Source: Pseudonocardia sp. T1-2H
GTDB lineage: Bacteria > Actinomycetota > Actinomycetes > Mycobacteriales > Pseudonocardiaceae
Reading direction: 5' to 3'
Length of the DNA: 64,000 nucleotides
NCBI RefSeq assembly: GCF_038039215.1
Contig: NZ_JBBPCL010000001.1
Coordinates: 5,146,001-5,210,000 of the forward strand
Shown in pieces: positions 1 to 8,601 of the stretch. How positions within the stretch are numbered: position 1 is the first letter of the stretch; each line of letters starts with the position of its first letter. The position numbers and the translations under genes are program-made. Under the pieces are notes generated by a model. The model had not been told where the DNA came from and searched no databases. It saw only the letters and a program-made list of their open reading frames with translations.

Positions 1-545
1 ACCTCGCGCTCGCGCTGGGTGAGCCGGTCGAGCTTCTCGGTGAGCACCCGGCTCTCGGCGTCCCGCTGGTGGTAGAGGTCGATGAACTTCTGCCGGCGCT
101 CCGGGGACATCACCGGGCGGCCCGCGACGGCTTCCCGGACGGACGCGAGGAGCGTCGGGAACGGGGCGTGCTTCGGCACCCAGGCCAGGGCGCCGGCGTC
201 GAGCGCCGACCCGATCCGGGCGTGGTCCGCGCTGCCGGAGAGGACGAGCACCTGCCAGCCGGCGGCCATGAACGGGCCGACGAGGTCCACCCCGTCCACC
301 CGGTTGCCCTCGTGGTCCCGACCCAGGTCGAGATCCAGCAGGACCAGGCCGGGCTCCAGGCTCGCCGCCTCGGCGAGGATCGGCGCGATCCCGCGGGCCT
401 TGCAGAGCTGGGTGGCCAGGCCCTCGACGCGCAGACTCATCACGATCGAGGTGGCGACGAGCTCGTGGTCGTCCACGACGAGCACGGGCATGCCGGGGCC
501 CCGGGGCGGCTGCTCCGGAGGGCCTGCCGGCATGCGATCAGTCAT
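1..545 (-). CDS. NarL/LuxR-type response regulator, C-terminus off the left edge
   Basis: Reading leftward from an ATG at 545 gives an unbroken frame of 181 codons to the window edge. The receiver domain spans about residues 18-140: acidic pair in LVVDDHE (residues 25-26), phospho-acceptor Asp71 in VLLLDLDLG, and a lysine in WVPKHAPF. A helical linker follows, and the last visible residues, LTQREREV, are the usual opening of a LuxR-type DNA-binding domain. It should be a DNA-binding regulator driven by a histidine kinase, which is not visible here. The DNA-binding half is outside the window, so no target can be named. The 188 bases between it and the next gene hold no evident gene. Confidence 0.85.
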   Translation of the reverse strand, partial: MTDRMPAGPPEQPPRGPGMPVLVVDDHELVATSIVMSLRVEGLATQLCKARGIAPILAEAASLEPGLVLLDLDLGRDHEGNRVDGVDLVGPFMAAGWQVLVLSGSADHARIGSALDAGALAWVPKHAPFPTLLASVREAVAGRPVMSPERRQKFIDLYHQRDAESRVLTEKLDRLTQRERE

Positions 546-733
546 GAGTCCCGTCAATGGTCCGCCGTCGGCCGGTCACGTACGGACAACGATTCGCCCG
601 GCGAGCGGCGCGGGTGGCACATCGTCACAAACCGTACAGGCGACCAGGTCCTTACACCATATGGCTTACCCACGAGGTCGCATCCGGCACTGGTGCCGGA
701 TGCGTGTGTGTGGTGGAGCCGCGAGCCCTCGGC

Positions 734-1234
734 TCAGGAGCGGCGCCGTGCGCCCGCCTGGTCCGCGAGCATGCGCAGCCCGCTGAGCAGCCCACCCAGC
801 AGGTCGCTCTCCTTGAAGGAGGCCACCATGCTCATCACGGCGAGCTTCGCGCCGCGGTCCGGCAGCCGGGTGTGCGCCTCGGCGCCGGTGACGACCTCGA
901 CGACGCGCTGGCCGGGGCTCACCGCGACGAGCACCGCCTCGGCGGGGTCGGCCAGCGAGTCGTGCAGCTCCGACGAGCGCTTCTCCGGGTCGTCCCCGAG
1001 ATCACCCAGGTAGATCGCGAAGTTCAGGCCCGTGTCCCGGCTCGCCAGCGTGAGCGCCTCGTCGAGGCGGGTCAGCTGGACGGGCGTGAAGGGCCGGTCG
1101 ACCGCGTCCGTCTCGTCCGAGAAGATCTCGGCGGCCGACACCCGCCCGGAGGACGTGATGACCGCGCCCTCGGGCAGGTCGGCGGGATCCGCGTCCTGCG
1201 CCGTCGCCAGGGTGTTGTGCTCACCAGTGGCCAC
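734..1234 (-). CDS. DUF5130-type (TPM-like) protein
   Basis: This is a 166-aa soluble protein without signal peptide or membrane segment. The central part (residues 55-130) has the alternating pattern of the TPM-like fold: an Ala/Asp-rich helix, FAIYLGDLG, the HDSLADPAEAVLVAVSP strand and a VVEVVTG strand. Small actinobacterial proteins annotated DUF5130 look like this. Its ATG lies 14 nt inside the end of the upstream membrane-protein gene, so the two are probably translated together. The molecular role is unknown. The family call is from memory of the sequence pattern. Confidence 0.6.
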   Translation of the reverse strand: MATGEHNTLATAQDADPADLPEGAVITSSGRVSAAEIFSDETDAVDRPFTPVQLTRLDEALTLASRDTGLNFAIYLGDLGDDPEKRSSELHDSLADPAEAVLVAVSPGQRVVEVVTGAEAHTRLPDRGAKLAVMSMVASFKESDLLGGLLSGLRMLADQAGARRRS

Positions 1235-1466
1235 GAGCGCCTCCCTTGGGGCCAGAAGCGATACCGGACACGTGAGCGCCGGAGTGGGCGGGCAGGTGGG
1301 CGCCCTCCGGGTTGGCCGTCCAGAACAGCGGCTCGTGCGGCCACGGCTGCCCGGTGCGGTACCGGGGCCGCTTGGACTTCCTCGGCGCCATCACGAGCAA
1401 CGCGACCGCCGCGTACAACACCACCGGCGGCAACACGAGGGTCAGCACCGTCTCCACCACGCTCAC
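1221..1466 (-). CDS. Small membrane protein, CtaJ-like (aa3 oxidase accessory subunit)
   Basis: This is an 81-aa protein with one N-terminal transmembrane helix (about residues 5-27). A basic patch, PRKSKRPRYRTGQPW, follows, then a Trp/Pro-rich segment HEPLFWTANPEG. That arrangement resembles the small CtaJ subunit described in the mycobacterial aa3-type cytochrome c oxidase, and the downstream overlap with a DUF5130 gene fits what is seen in other actinobacteria. No other oxidase gene is in the window. An unrelated one-helix protein cannot be excluded, because the match rests on a short motif only. Confidence 0.45.
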   Translation of the reverse strand: MSVVETVLTLVLPPVVLYAAVALLVMAPRKSKRPRYRTGQPWPHEPLFWTANPEGAHLPAHSGAHVSGIASGPKGGARGHW

Positions 1467-1704
1467 GTGGGAGAACCTAGCGGATCGACCCGAGTGGTTG
1501 CGTCTCGGGCGAGGGGGACGTCGGTCACGTGGACCACGCGCGTCAGGCCGGCGGATCTGCTGATCGCGACCTTCGCGTTCCTCAAAGGGGCTGGATTATT
1601 CGGACATATCCGGCGAACCCCCGCGAAAGCGGGTAACGCCGCTTGCCGGGACCTCGAAAGCCAGGCATACGGTGCCGCGAATCGGCGCGATCGAAGGGCG
1701 GGGA

Positions 1705-3003
1705 ATGACCCAGAACGATGTGCTCGGGGAACGGATGACCACGGTGCCGGTTCCTCAGCAGAGCACGACATCGGCGAGCGTGTCGGCCTGCCGCGCCTGC
1801 GGAACGCCCGGGGTGCGGGAGTTCCTCTCCCTCGGTGCGACGCCGATCGCCAACGCACTCGTCGAGCCGGCCCGGTCCGCCACCCCCGATCCGTCGTACC
1901 CGCTGGCCGTCGGCTTCTGCCCGTCGTGCTCCCTGGTGCAGCTCACCCACGAGCTCCCCGCCGAGGCGATGTTCGACGCGAACTACCCCTACTACTCGTC
2001 CTTCATCGACGCCCTCGTCACGCACTCGGCGCAGCACGTCGACTCGGTCGTGGAGGAGCGCGGGCTCGGCGCCGGGTCGTTCGTCGTGGAGCTCGCGAGC
2101 AACGACGGCTACCTGCTCCGGCGGTTCGTCGAGCACGGCGTCCCGGTGCTCGGGGTGGAGCCGACCCCCGGGCCGGCCGCCGCCGCCCGCGAGGCCGGCA
2201 TCCCCACGCTCGAGGAGTTCTTCGGCGCGGACTGCGGCGCCCGGATCCGGAAGGAGCACGGCGCAGCGGACGTGATCATCGCGAACAACGTGATGGCCCA
2301 CGTCCCGGACCTGAACGGGTTCGTCGCCGGAATGGCCGCTCTCGTCTCGGACGACGGCATCGTGCAGGTCGAGAATCCGGGCGTCCGTTACCTGTTGGAG
2401 CATTGCGAGTTCGACACCGTCTACCACGAGCACTTCTGCTACTTCTCCACGATCGCGGTGCAGAAGCTGTTCGCCCGGCACGGGCTGAACCTGCTCGACG
2501 TGGAGTTCTATCCGGACCTGCACGGCGGCACGCTCCGCTGGACGGCGGGCCGGACGGGCACCCCGACCGAGCGCGCACTCCGTCACCTCGACGAGGAGTA
2601 CGCCCTCGGCCTGGACGACTTCGCGGCCTACGCGGACTTCGGCGCCCGGGTCGCCGCCAACCAGACCCGGTTGGCGTCGCTCCTGCGCGAGCTGCGGGCC
2701 CAGGGCAAGTCGATCGCCGCCTACGGCGCCGCGGCCAAGGGCGCGACGCTGCTGAACTCCACGGGCATCGGCGCGAACGTCATCGACTTCGTGGTGGACG
2801 TCAACACCCACAAGCAGGGCAAGCTCCTCCCCGGCGCGCGGATCCCGGTACTCGACCCCGCGGAGCTGATGGAGCGCCGGCCGGACTACGTGCTGCTGCT
2901 CGCCTGGAACTTCAAGAACGAGATCATGCGGCAGCAGGAGGCGTATCGCCAGGCGGGCGGCAGGTTCATCGTGCCGGTGCCGAGCCCGCAGGTCGTGGGG
3001 TGA
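1705..3003 (+). CDS. NDP-hexose C-methyltransferase (TylC3/NovU type)
   Basis: This predicted SAM-dependent sugar C-methyltransferase has about 432 aa. Domains in order: an N-terminal zinc-binding region (CRACG near residue 22, CPSCSLVQ near 65), a Rossmann methyltransferase core with ELASNDGYLL (motif I, about residue 122), the family signature YHEHFCYFS (about residue 237), and a C-terminal domain with AAYGAAAKGATLLN. All parts of the family are present at normal length (about 410-420 aa). Such enzymes add a methyl to C3 (or C5) of a 4-keto dTDP-sugar, which fits the dTDP-sugar genes at 10.5-13 kb. The ATG at 1705 follows a purine-rich AAGGGCGGGGA. An ATG at 1735 is the alternative. Confidence 0.8.
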   Translation: MTQNDVLGERMTTVPVPQQSTTSASVSACRACGTPGVREFLSLGATPIANALVEPARSATPDPSYPLAVGFCPSCSLVQLTHELPAEAMFDANYPYYSSFIDALVTHSAQHVDSVVEERGLGAGSFVVELASNDGYLLRRFVEHGVPVLGVEPTPGPAAAAREAGIPTLEEFFGADCGARIRKEHGAADVIIANNVMAHVPDLNGFVAGMAALVSDDGIVQVENPGVRYLLEHCEFDTVYHEHFCYFSTIAVQKLFARHGLNLLDVEFYPDLHGGTLRWTAGRTGTPTERALRHLDEEYALGLDDFAAYADFGARVAANQTRLASLLRELRAQGKSIAAYGAAAKGATLLNSTGIGANVIDFVVDVNTHKQGKLLPGARIPVLDPAELMERRPDYVLLLAWNFKNEIMRQQEAYRQAGGRFIVPVPSPQVVG

Positions 3004-4124
3004 ACACTTCCGCCATGCCAGACGACATCTCGTGCCGGTTCTGCCGGTCCACGGGCGGCGAGCTCGTGCTCGACGCCGGGCTGCAGCCGGCCAGCGACCT
3101 GTTCCCCCTCGTCACGGAGCCGGGCCCGGACCCGGTCCACCCGCTCCGCATGTGGCTCTGCAGCGGCTGCGGGCTCGCCCAGCTGATCGAGGACCCGACG
3201 GTCCCCGAGGAGCCACGGGGCAAGGAGCCGGACGCCTGGATCGAGCAGGCGAAGGAGGCCGTCGCGGACATGGCCGGTGCCGGTCTGCTGGCGCCGGGCA
3301 AGGTCGTCTTCGAGTACGGCAGCCCGCACGGCGGTGACTGGATGGACGTGCTGCTCGAGCGCGGGCTCACGTCCGCGGCGAGCGGGCAGCAGGCGGACGT
3401 GATCATCGACAACATCGGGATGATGCACGACGCGGACCAGGCCGCGGCCCTGCGCGAGCGCGTGGACCGGCTCGCCCCGGACGGCGTGCTGCTGTTCCAG
3501 TTCCACTCGTTCCGGGCGATCATCGAGCACGGGCAGTGGAACGCGCTGCGGCACGGGCACTACGCCTACTACTCCACGCCGGCGCTCATCACGATGTTGG
3601 CGAGCGTGGGCCTCACCCCGGTCACCGCGTTCCGCTACTCGCTCTACGGCGGCACGGTGCTGCTCGCCGCCCGGCGGGGCGGCGTGCCGGACGAGGCCGT
3701 CGCCCGGATCGTCGAGGGCGAGAAGGCCGTCGGGGTGCTCGATCCCGCGGCCGCGCGCACCCTGCAGGAGGCCTGCTCCGCCACGGCGGACGAGCTGCAC
3801 CGGTTCGTCGCCGCGGAGAAGGCTGCGGGCCGCACCACGCTGGGCTACAGCGCCGCGTCCCGCTCCGTCGCCCTGCTGAACCGGGCCGGGATCGGCCCGG
3901 AGCTCATGTCGCACATCGCGGACGCCGCCGAGGCCAAGGCCGGCCGCCGGCTGCCGGGGAGCGGGATCCCGATCATCTCCCCGGACGAGCTGGTGGCCGC
4001 GAAGCCGGACACCGTCGTCCTGTTCGTGCCGGATCTGCTGCCCGAGGTCCGCAAGGCGATGCCGGAGATCGAGGCGAACGGGGGCCGCTGGGTCGTGGCG
4101 GAGGAGATGACCGGCTCCGCGTAG
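3000..4124 (+). CDS. Degenerate paralogue of the C-methyltransferase
   Basis: The product (374 aa from GTG 3000) has the same overall plan as the preceding protein: N-terminal zinc site (CRFC, CSGCGLAQL), a Rossmann-like middle and a C-terminal domain (TTLGYSAASRSVALLN). The glycine-rich SAM motif is eroded to FEYGSPHGGD, and the YHEHFCYFS signature has become RHGHYAYYSTPAL. It may therefore bind SAM weakly or not at all, and could be an inactive partner. The GTG overlaps the previous stop as GTGA, implying translational coupling. The ATG at 3015 has no obvious ribosome site but is the other possible start. The product name is family-level inference. Confidence 0.65.
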   Translation: MNTSAMPDDISCRFCRSTGGELVLDAGLQPASDLFPLVTEPGPDPVHPLRMWLCSGCGLAQLIEDPTVPEEPRGKEPDAWIEQAKEAVADMAGAGLLAPGKVVFEYGSPHGGDWMDVLLERGLTSAASGQQADVIIDNIGMMHDADQAAALRERVDRLAPDGVLLFQFHSFRAIIEHGQWNALRHGHYAYYSTPALITMLASVGLTPVTAFRYSLYGGTVLLAARRGGVPDEAVARIVEGEKAVGVLDPAAARTLQEACSATADELHRFVAAEKAAGRTTLGYSAASRSVALLNRAGIGPELMSHIADAAEAKAGRRLPGSGIPIISPDELVAAKPDTVVLFVPDLLPEVRKAMPEIEANGGRWVVAEEMTGSA

Positions 4125-4128
4125 CCGG

Positions 4129-5535
4129 TCACACTCCGGCCTCGCACGGCAGCTCCCCGCGCCGAACAGCACCGAGCAACGCCTCGTGGTCCCGCTCCGT
4201 CTGGTCCGCGTAGGCCTTCGCGAACCGGCACAGCGCGGTCCGGGCCTTGCCGCCCCCGCCCAGGTAACCCGAGATCATCGACGCCCCGCTCGTCCGGGCG
4301 TGCCCCTTGGCCAGCAGCAGCCCGCAGACCGCCGCGTAGTCCGCCAGCGCCTCGGGCCCGATCCCCTCGAGGACGATCGCGCCCTTCATGTCCCGGAACT
4401 GGCGCACGTAGTACTGCCGCCGCCCGACCGTCGTCCAGCCGAGCAGCGGGTCCGAGACGGTCTGCAGGGCCTGCTGGTACTCCACCACCCGCTGTCCCTG
4501 GTGGGCGTGCCACGCGTCGTCACCGTGCACGTACGGCGCGACGACGGACCGCCGGGCCTCCTTGAGCTGCAGGAACAGCACGTCGTCCGGACCGGAGCCC
4601 TCGCACAGCGCGATGTAGGCGCGCAGGCCCACCGACCCGACGCCGACGACCTTGTGCGCGATGTCCACCACCCGGTACCCACCGACGACCCGCGCCCAGT
4701 GCGGCGGCAGCGTCTCCAGGTAGGCGTCGAGCGCGACGGCGATCCGCTCGTACTGGGCTTCGTCGGGCCGGGTGATGAGCGGCGGCTCCGCGACGAGCGC
4801 CCGCGCGCCGCCGGAGTCCCGCACGAACCGCGGGAGCGCGCGGTCGCTGGTGCGTTTCCTGGCCCGGCGCGCGGCGTCGTCGACGGCCCTGCGGGTGGAC
4901 GCCCTCGGCGCCCGCTGGTGCAGCAGGTCCGCCCCGATCCGCTCGTAGGAGCGCGCCAGCAGCGGCTGCTCGGCCAGGTACGCGAGGTGCCCGCGGTAGG
5001 CGTCGACGCAGCGGGCGGTGGCGGCCTCGCAGTCGTCCTCCGACGCGTTGTTGTCCCGCCCGGCCACCCACACGCTGGTGACGAGCCGGCGCAGGTCCCA
5101 CTCCCACGCCCCGGGATGGGCCTCGTCGAAGTCGTTGAGGTCGAAGACCAGGTCCCGTTCCGGCGAGGCGTAGAAACCGAAGTTGGCCAGGTGCGCGTCA
5201 CCGCAGATCACCGGCTGGATCCCGGTGGCGGGCAGGCCGGCGAAGTCCGACGCGTGCAGCGCCGCGGCCCCGCGCAGGAACGTGTACGGCGAGACGCTCA
5301 TCCGGCCGATCCGCACCGGGACGAGCCGCTGGACCCGGCCGGCGTTCGTCTCGACGACGGAGCCGACCGCATCGATCGTGCGGTTCGACGGCGACCAGTC
5401 CCCGAGCGAGGAGCGCGGCGCCCGCTTCCGCAGGTCCTTGCCGATCCGGTAGCGCTCGGGGCGCGGCGTCGCCGGGGCCGAGAGGGACGCGAAGCCGCGC
5501 CGGTCCACGGACGCGACGACCACGTGCGGCTGCAT
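4129..5535 (-). CDS. DUF2252 family protein
   Basis: This 468-aa protein matches the uncharacterised DUF2252 family, whose fold resembles aminoglycoside phosphotransferase/protein-kinase-like enzymes. Kinase-like motifs are visible: PVICGDAHLANFGFY (about residues 107-121) resembles the HGDxHxxN catalytic loop, and LVFDLNDFDEAHPG (about 128-141) resembles the metal-binding DFD motif. Later blocks are VVGVGSVGLRAY, LFLQLKEARRS and a C-terminal GYLGGGGKA/YADQTERDHEAL. Length is typical. No natural substrate is established for the family. It is transcribed divergently from the IclR gene, with 42 bases between the starts, and has no evident link to the polysaccharide genes. Confidence 0.85.
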   Translation of the reverse strand: MQPHVVVASVDRRGFASLSAPATPRPERYRIGKDLRKRAPRSSLGDWSPSNRTIDAVGSVVETNAGRVQRLVPVRIGRMSVSPYTFLRGAAALHASDFAGLPATGIQPVICGDAHLANFGFYASPERDLVFDLNDFDEAHPGAWEWDLRRLVTSVWVAGRDNNASEDDCEAATARCVDAYRGHLAYLAEQPLLARSYERIGADLLHQRAPRASTRRAVDDAARRARKRTSDRALPRFVRDSGGARALVAEPPLITRPDEAQYERIAVALDAYLETLPPHWARVVGGYRVVDIAHKVVGVGSVGLRAYIALCEGSGPDDVLFLQLKEARRSVVAPYVHGDDAWHAHQGQRVVEYQQALQTVSDPLLGWTTVGRRQYYVRQFRDMKGAIVLEGIGPEALADYAAVCGLLLAKGHARTSGASMISGYLGGGGKARTALCRFAKAYADQTERDHEALLGAVRRGELPCEAGV

Positions 5536-5577
5536 CGTGCGTTGATACCGCACCCGCGCGCCGTCCACACTGCCGGA

Positions 5578-6321
5578 ATGGCCCGATCGCCCAGCGGGGA
5601 GTCCGTGCTCACCCGGGCGGTGCGCATCCTCGACGCCTTCACCCCCGACGAGCCCGCGCTCCCGGTCTCCGTGATCGCACGTCGTTCCGGGCTGCCGGTC
5701 GCGACGGCGTCCAGGCTGATCGCCGAGCTCGTCGGGCACGGGCTGCTCGCCCGGGAGCCGGACCGCCGCATCCGGGTCGGCGTGCGGCTGTGGGAGCTGG
5801 GCCAGCGGGCGTCGCCCACGCTGGGGCTGCGCGAAGCCGCGATGCCGTTCCTGGCGGACCTGCACGACGTCGTCGGCCACCACATCCAGCTCGGGGTCCT
5901 CGAGGGCGACGAGGTGCTGTTCGTCGAGCGGCTCTCCGCGCCGGGAGCGGTCGTCAACTACACCCGGATCGCCGGGCGGCTGCCGCCGCACGCGTCGTCG
6001 TCCGGGCTTGTCCTGCTCGCGCACAGTCCCGGTGAGCTGCAGGAACGCGTCCTCGCGGCGCCCCTGGCGCGGTACACCGCGAACACGATCACCGATCCCG
6101 GACGGCTGCGCGCGACCCTCGCCGGGATCCGCCGGGAGGGGTACGTGCTGTGCGCGGGGCACATCCACCCGGAGGCGACCGGGATCGCGGTGCCGGTCCG
6201 GTCGGACACGCACGTGGTGGCGGCCGTCGCGGCGATCGTCCCGAACGACGAGCACGCGCGCGCCGCCGTTCCGGCCCTCCGGGCCGCCGCGCGGGGAATC
6301 GGCCGCCATCTCTCTCATTGA
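5578..6321 (+). CDS. IclR family transcriptional regulator
   Basis: This is a 247-aa regulator with a winged helix-turn-helix at residues 8-70 (RAVRILDAF, PVATASRLIAELVGHGLL) and an IclR ligand-binding domain from about 85. The latter includes HHIQLGVLEGDEVLFVERL and the signature AAVAAIVPNDEHA near the C-terminus. Length is normal for the family. It sits 70 bases upstream of the reductase and P450 genes on the same strand, so it probably controls them in response to an aromatic acid. That target is inferred from position alone. IclR proteins may repress or activate. Confidence 0.9.
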   Translation: MARSPSGESVLTRAVRILDAFTPDEPALPVSVIARRSGLPVATASRLIAELVGHGLLAREPDRRIRVGVRLWELGQRASPTLGLREAAMPFLADLHDVVGHHIQLGVLEGDEVLFVERLSAPGAVVNYTRIAGRLPPHASSSGLVLLAHSPGELQERVLAAPLARYTANTITDPGRLRATLAGIRREGYVLCAGHIHPEATGIAVPVRSDTHVVAAVAAIVPNDEHARAAVPALRAAARGIGRHLSH

Positions 6322-6391
6322 ATGGAAATCTGCTGGTGACGCCGCCGCGCCGAGCCGCATGCTCTCGGCACCCAACGACGGGAGACAGGCA

Positions 6392-7336
6392 GTGGAGAGA
6401 GCACTGGAGCTCAGGGTCGTCGAGAAGGCGGCCGCATCGGAGGGCGTCGTCACGCTGACGCTCGCGAGGCCGGACGGCGGCCGGCTCCCGGACTGGGCGC
6501 CCGGCGCGCACGTCGACCTGATCCTCCCGAACGGCGACACCCGCCAGTACTCGCTCTGCGGGGACCGCTGGGACGCCCACACCTACCGCGTCGGGGTGCT
6601 GCGCGAACCCGCCGGGCGCGGTGGCTCCGCGTACGTGCACGACGAGCTGCGGCCCGGCGACCTGGTCGGCGTGGGCGGGCCGCGGAACAACTTCCCGCTG
6701 GTCCCGGGTGAGCGCTACCTGTTCGTCGCGGGCGGGATCGGGATCACGCCGCTGCTGCCGATGATCCGGCAGGCGGACCTGCTCGGCGCCGACTGGACGC
6801 TGGTCTACGGCGGCCGCACCCGGGCGTCGATGGCGTTCCTGGCCGAGCTCGAGGCGTACGGCGAGCGGGTGCACGTCGTCCCGCAGGACGAGTTCGGGCT
6901 GATCGACCTGCCCCGCTGGCTCGCCGAACCCGACCCGGCGACGAAGGTCTACTGCTGCGGCCCCGGCCCGCTGCTCGACGCGGTGGAGAGGGGCTGCTCC
7001 GGCTGGCCCGAGCACGCGCTGCGGACCGAGCGCTTCGTCGCGCGCGAGCAGGGGGCGCCGGCCCGCTCCGCGCCGTTCGACGTCGAGCTGGCCCGGACCG
7101 GCAGGACGGTCACCGTCACGCCGGACGTGTCCGTGCTCGACGCCGTCGGGCGGGCGGGCGTGGAGGTGCTCTCGTCCTGCCGGCAGGGCACGTGCGGCAC
7201 CTGCGAGACCGACGTCCTGGACGGCATCCCGGACCACCGCGACTCGATCCTCGACGACGCCGAGCGCGCGGCGGGCGACTGCATGTTCGTCTGCGTCTCC
7301 CGCTCCCTCGGCGACCGCCTCGTGCTGGACCTCTAG
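6392..7336 (+). CDS. PDR/VanB family oxidoreductase (P450 or oxygenase reductase)
   Basis: This 314-aa electron-transfer protein has a flavin-binding barrel with RQYSLCGD (about residues 48-55), an NAD-binding part with FVAGGIGITPLLPM (about 111-124) and YCCGPGPLLDAV, and a C-terminal plant-type [2Fe-2S] ferredoxin domain. The cysteines are in SCRQGTCGTCE (about 262-271) and MFVC near residue 298. This order is that of phthalate dioxygenase reductase and VanB. The start is GTG 6392 with GGGAGA seven bases upstream. The P450 gene begins 8 bases after its stop, so it very likely passes electrons from NAD(P)H to that P450, making a two-component system. Confidence 0.88.
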   Translation: MERALELRVVEKAAASEGVVTLTLARPDGGRLPDWAPGAHVDLILPNGDTRQYSLCGDRWDAHTYRVGVLREPAGRGGSAYVHDELRPGDLVGVGGPRNNFPLVPGERYLFVAGGIGITPLLPMIRQADLLGADWTLVYGGRTRASMAFLAELEAYGERVHVVPQDEFGLIDLPRWLAEPDPATKVYCCGPGPLLDAVERGCSGWPEHALRTERFVAREQGAPARSAPFDVELARTGRTVTVTPDVSVLDAVGRAGVEVLSSCRQGTCGTCETDVLDGIPDHRDSILDDAERAAGDCMFVCVSRSLGDRLVLDL

Positions 7337-7344
7337 GAGACGTC

Positions 7345-8541
7345 ATGACCACCGCCACGATCCCCGCCACAGGCATCGACCCCTTCTCCCCCGAGGTCCT
7401 CGCCGATCCCCTCCCGTTCCAGGCCTGGCTGCGCGACGCGGGTTCGGTCGTGCACCTGGCCACGCACGACGTCTACGCGTTCGCCCGCTACGAGCAGGTG
7501 CACGCCGCGCTCGTCGACTGGCAGGGGTTGCAGTCCGCCGCCGGGGTCGGGCTGTCGAACTTCCGGTTCGAGAAGCCCTGGCGCCCGCCGAGCCTGCTGC
7601 TGGAGGCGGACCCGCCCCGGCACGACGCCCCGCGCCGGGTGCTCTCCGGGATCCTCGGGCCCCGGGCGCTGCGCCGGCTGCGCGAGCGGTGGTTCGCCGA
7701 TGCCGAGCGGCTGGTGGACGAACTGCTCGACGGTCCCGACGAGTTCGACGCCGTCCCCGCCCTCGCCGAGGCGTTCCCGCTGCGCGTCTTCCCGGACGCC
7801 GTCGGCCTCGGCCCGGACGGCCGGGAGAACCTACTGCCCTACGGCAACCACCTGTTCAACGCCTTCGGCCCGCCGAACGCCCTGGTGGAGGCGGGCAACG
7901 GGCGGGCTGCGGAGCTGGCCGCGTGGGTCGGCGCGCAGTGCACCAGGGACGCGCTGTCCGGCGACGGGTTCGGCGCCGCGATCTGGGCCGCGTCGGACCG
8001 CGGCGAGATCACCCCGGAGCAGGCGCCGATGATCGTCCGCTCGCTGCTGTCCGCGGGCGTCGACACGACCGTGCACGGCATCGCGGCGGTGCTGCACGCG
8101 TTCGCGACCCATCCCGAGCAGTGGCGCCGTCTCCGCGAGCGTCCGGACCTCGCCCGCGTCGCGTTCGACGAGGCGGTGCGCTGGCAGTCCCCGGTGCAGA
8201 CCTTCTTCCGCACCGCGACGCGCGACGTCGAGATCGGCGGGACGGTGATCCCGGACGGCAGCAAGATTCTGATGTTCCTCGGCGCCGCCAACCGCGATCC
8301 CCGCCGCTGGACCGAGCCGGACGCGTTCGACCTGGCCCGCGACCCGTCCGGGCACGTCGGCTTCGGGATGGGGCTGCACCAGTGCGTCGGCCAGCACGTC
8401 GCCCGGCTCGAGGCGGAGGCGCTGGTGACGGCCCTCGCCGCCCGGGTGTCGTCGATCGAACAGGTCGGCGACGGCGAACGGCATCTCAACAACACCCTCC
8501 GGGCCTGGGCGTCGCTGCCGCTTCGCGTCCACCGAGCGTGA
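7345..8541 (+). CDS. Cytochrome P450, CYP199-like
   Basis: This 398-aa soluble bacterial P450 shows the I-helix oxygen motif AGVDTT (about residues 237-242), the K-helix ExxR in DEAVRW, and the haem loop FGMGLHQCVGQHVAR with the ligand Cys near residue 346. The ATG at 7345 follows AGGAGA. The N-terminal LLLEADPPRHDAPRRVL block and the linked VanB-type reductase recall enzymes that demethylate 4-methoxybenzoate-type acids (CYP199 group). The family is clear. The substrate is a guess from context (IclR regulator, VanB reductase). There is no sign of a role in the polysaccharide pathway. Confidence 0.88.
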   Translation: MTTATIPATGIDPFSPEVLADPLPFQAWLRDAGSVVHLATHDVYAFARYEQVHAALVDWQGLQSAAGVGLSNFRFEKPWRPPSLLLEADPPRHDAPRRVLSGILGPRALRRLRERWFADAERLVDELLDGPDEFDAVPALAEAFPLRVFPDAVGLGPDGRENLLPYGNHLFNAFGPPNALVEAGNGRAAELAAWVGAQCTRDALSGDGFGAAIWAASDRGEITPEQAPMIVRSLLSAGVDTTVHGIAAVLHAFATHPEQWRRLRERPDLARVAFDEAVRWQSPVQTFFRTATRDVEIGGTVIPDGSKILMFLGAANRDPRRWTEPDAFDLARDPSGHVGFGMGLHQCVGQHVARLEAEALVTALAARVSSIEQVGDGERHLNNTLRAWASLPLRVHRA

Positions 8542-8601
8542 TCGACCGGCCCCGGATCGTTCACCACCGCACCTTGTCTCGCCCGGCTCTTTCCTAGAAG
8601 C

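Noticed and set aside
1032..2999. Long open frame on the plus strand running through the DUF5130/CtaJ genes into the first methyltransferase
   Set aside because: Encodes Arg/Pro/Gly-rich sequence without motifs, antisense to or out of frame with recognisable proteins; a GC-composition artefact. Only its last part (3000-4124) is a real gene.
5536..6582. Upstream extension of the DUF2252 frame on the minus strand
   Set aside because: Lies entirely antisense to the IclR gene and the start of the reductase gene; the DUF2252 homology begins just after the ATG at 5535.
6089..7237. Minus-strand frame antisense to the VanB-type reductase
   Set aside because: His/Arg/Val-rich mirror of a well-supported gene, no motif.
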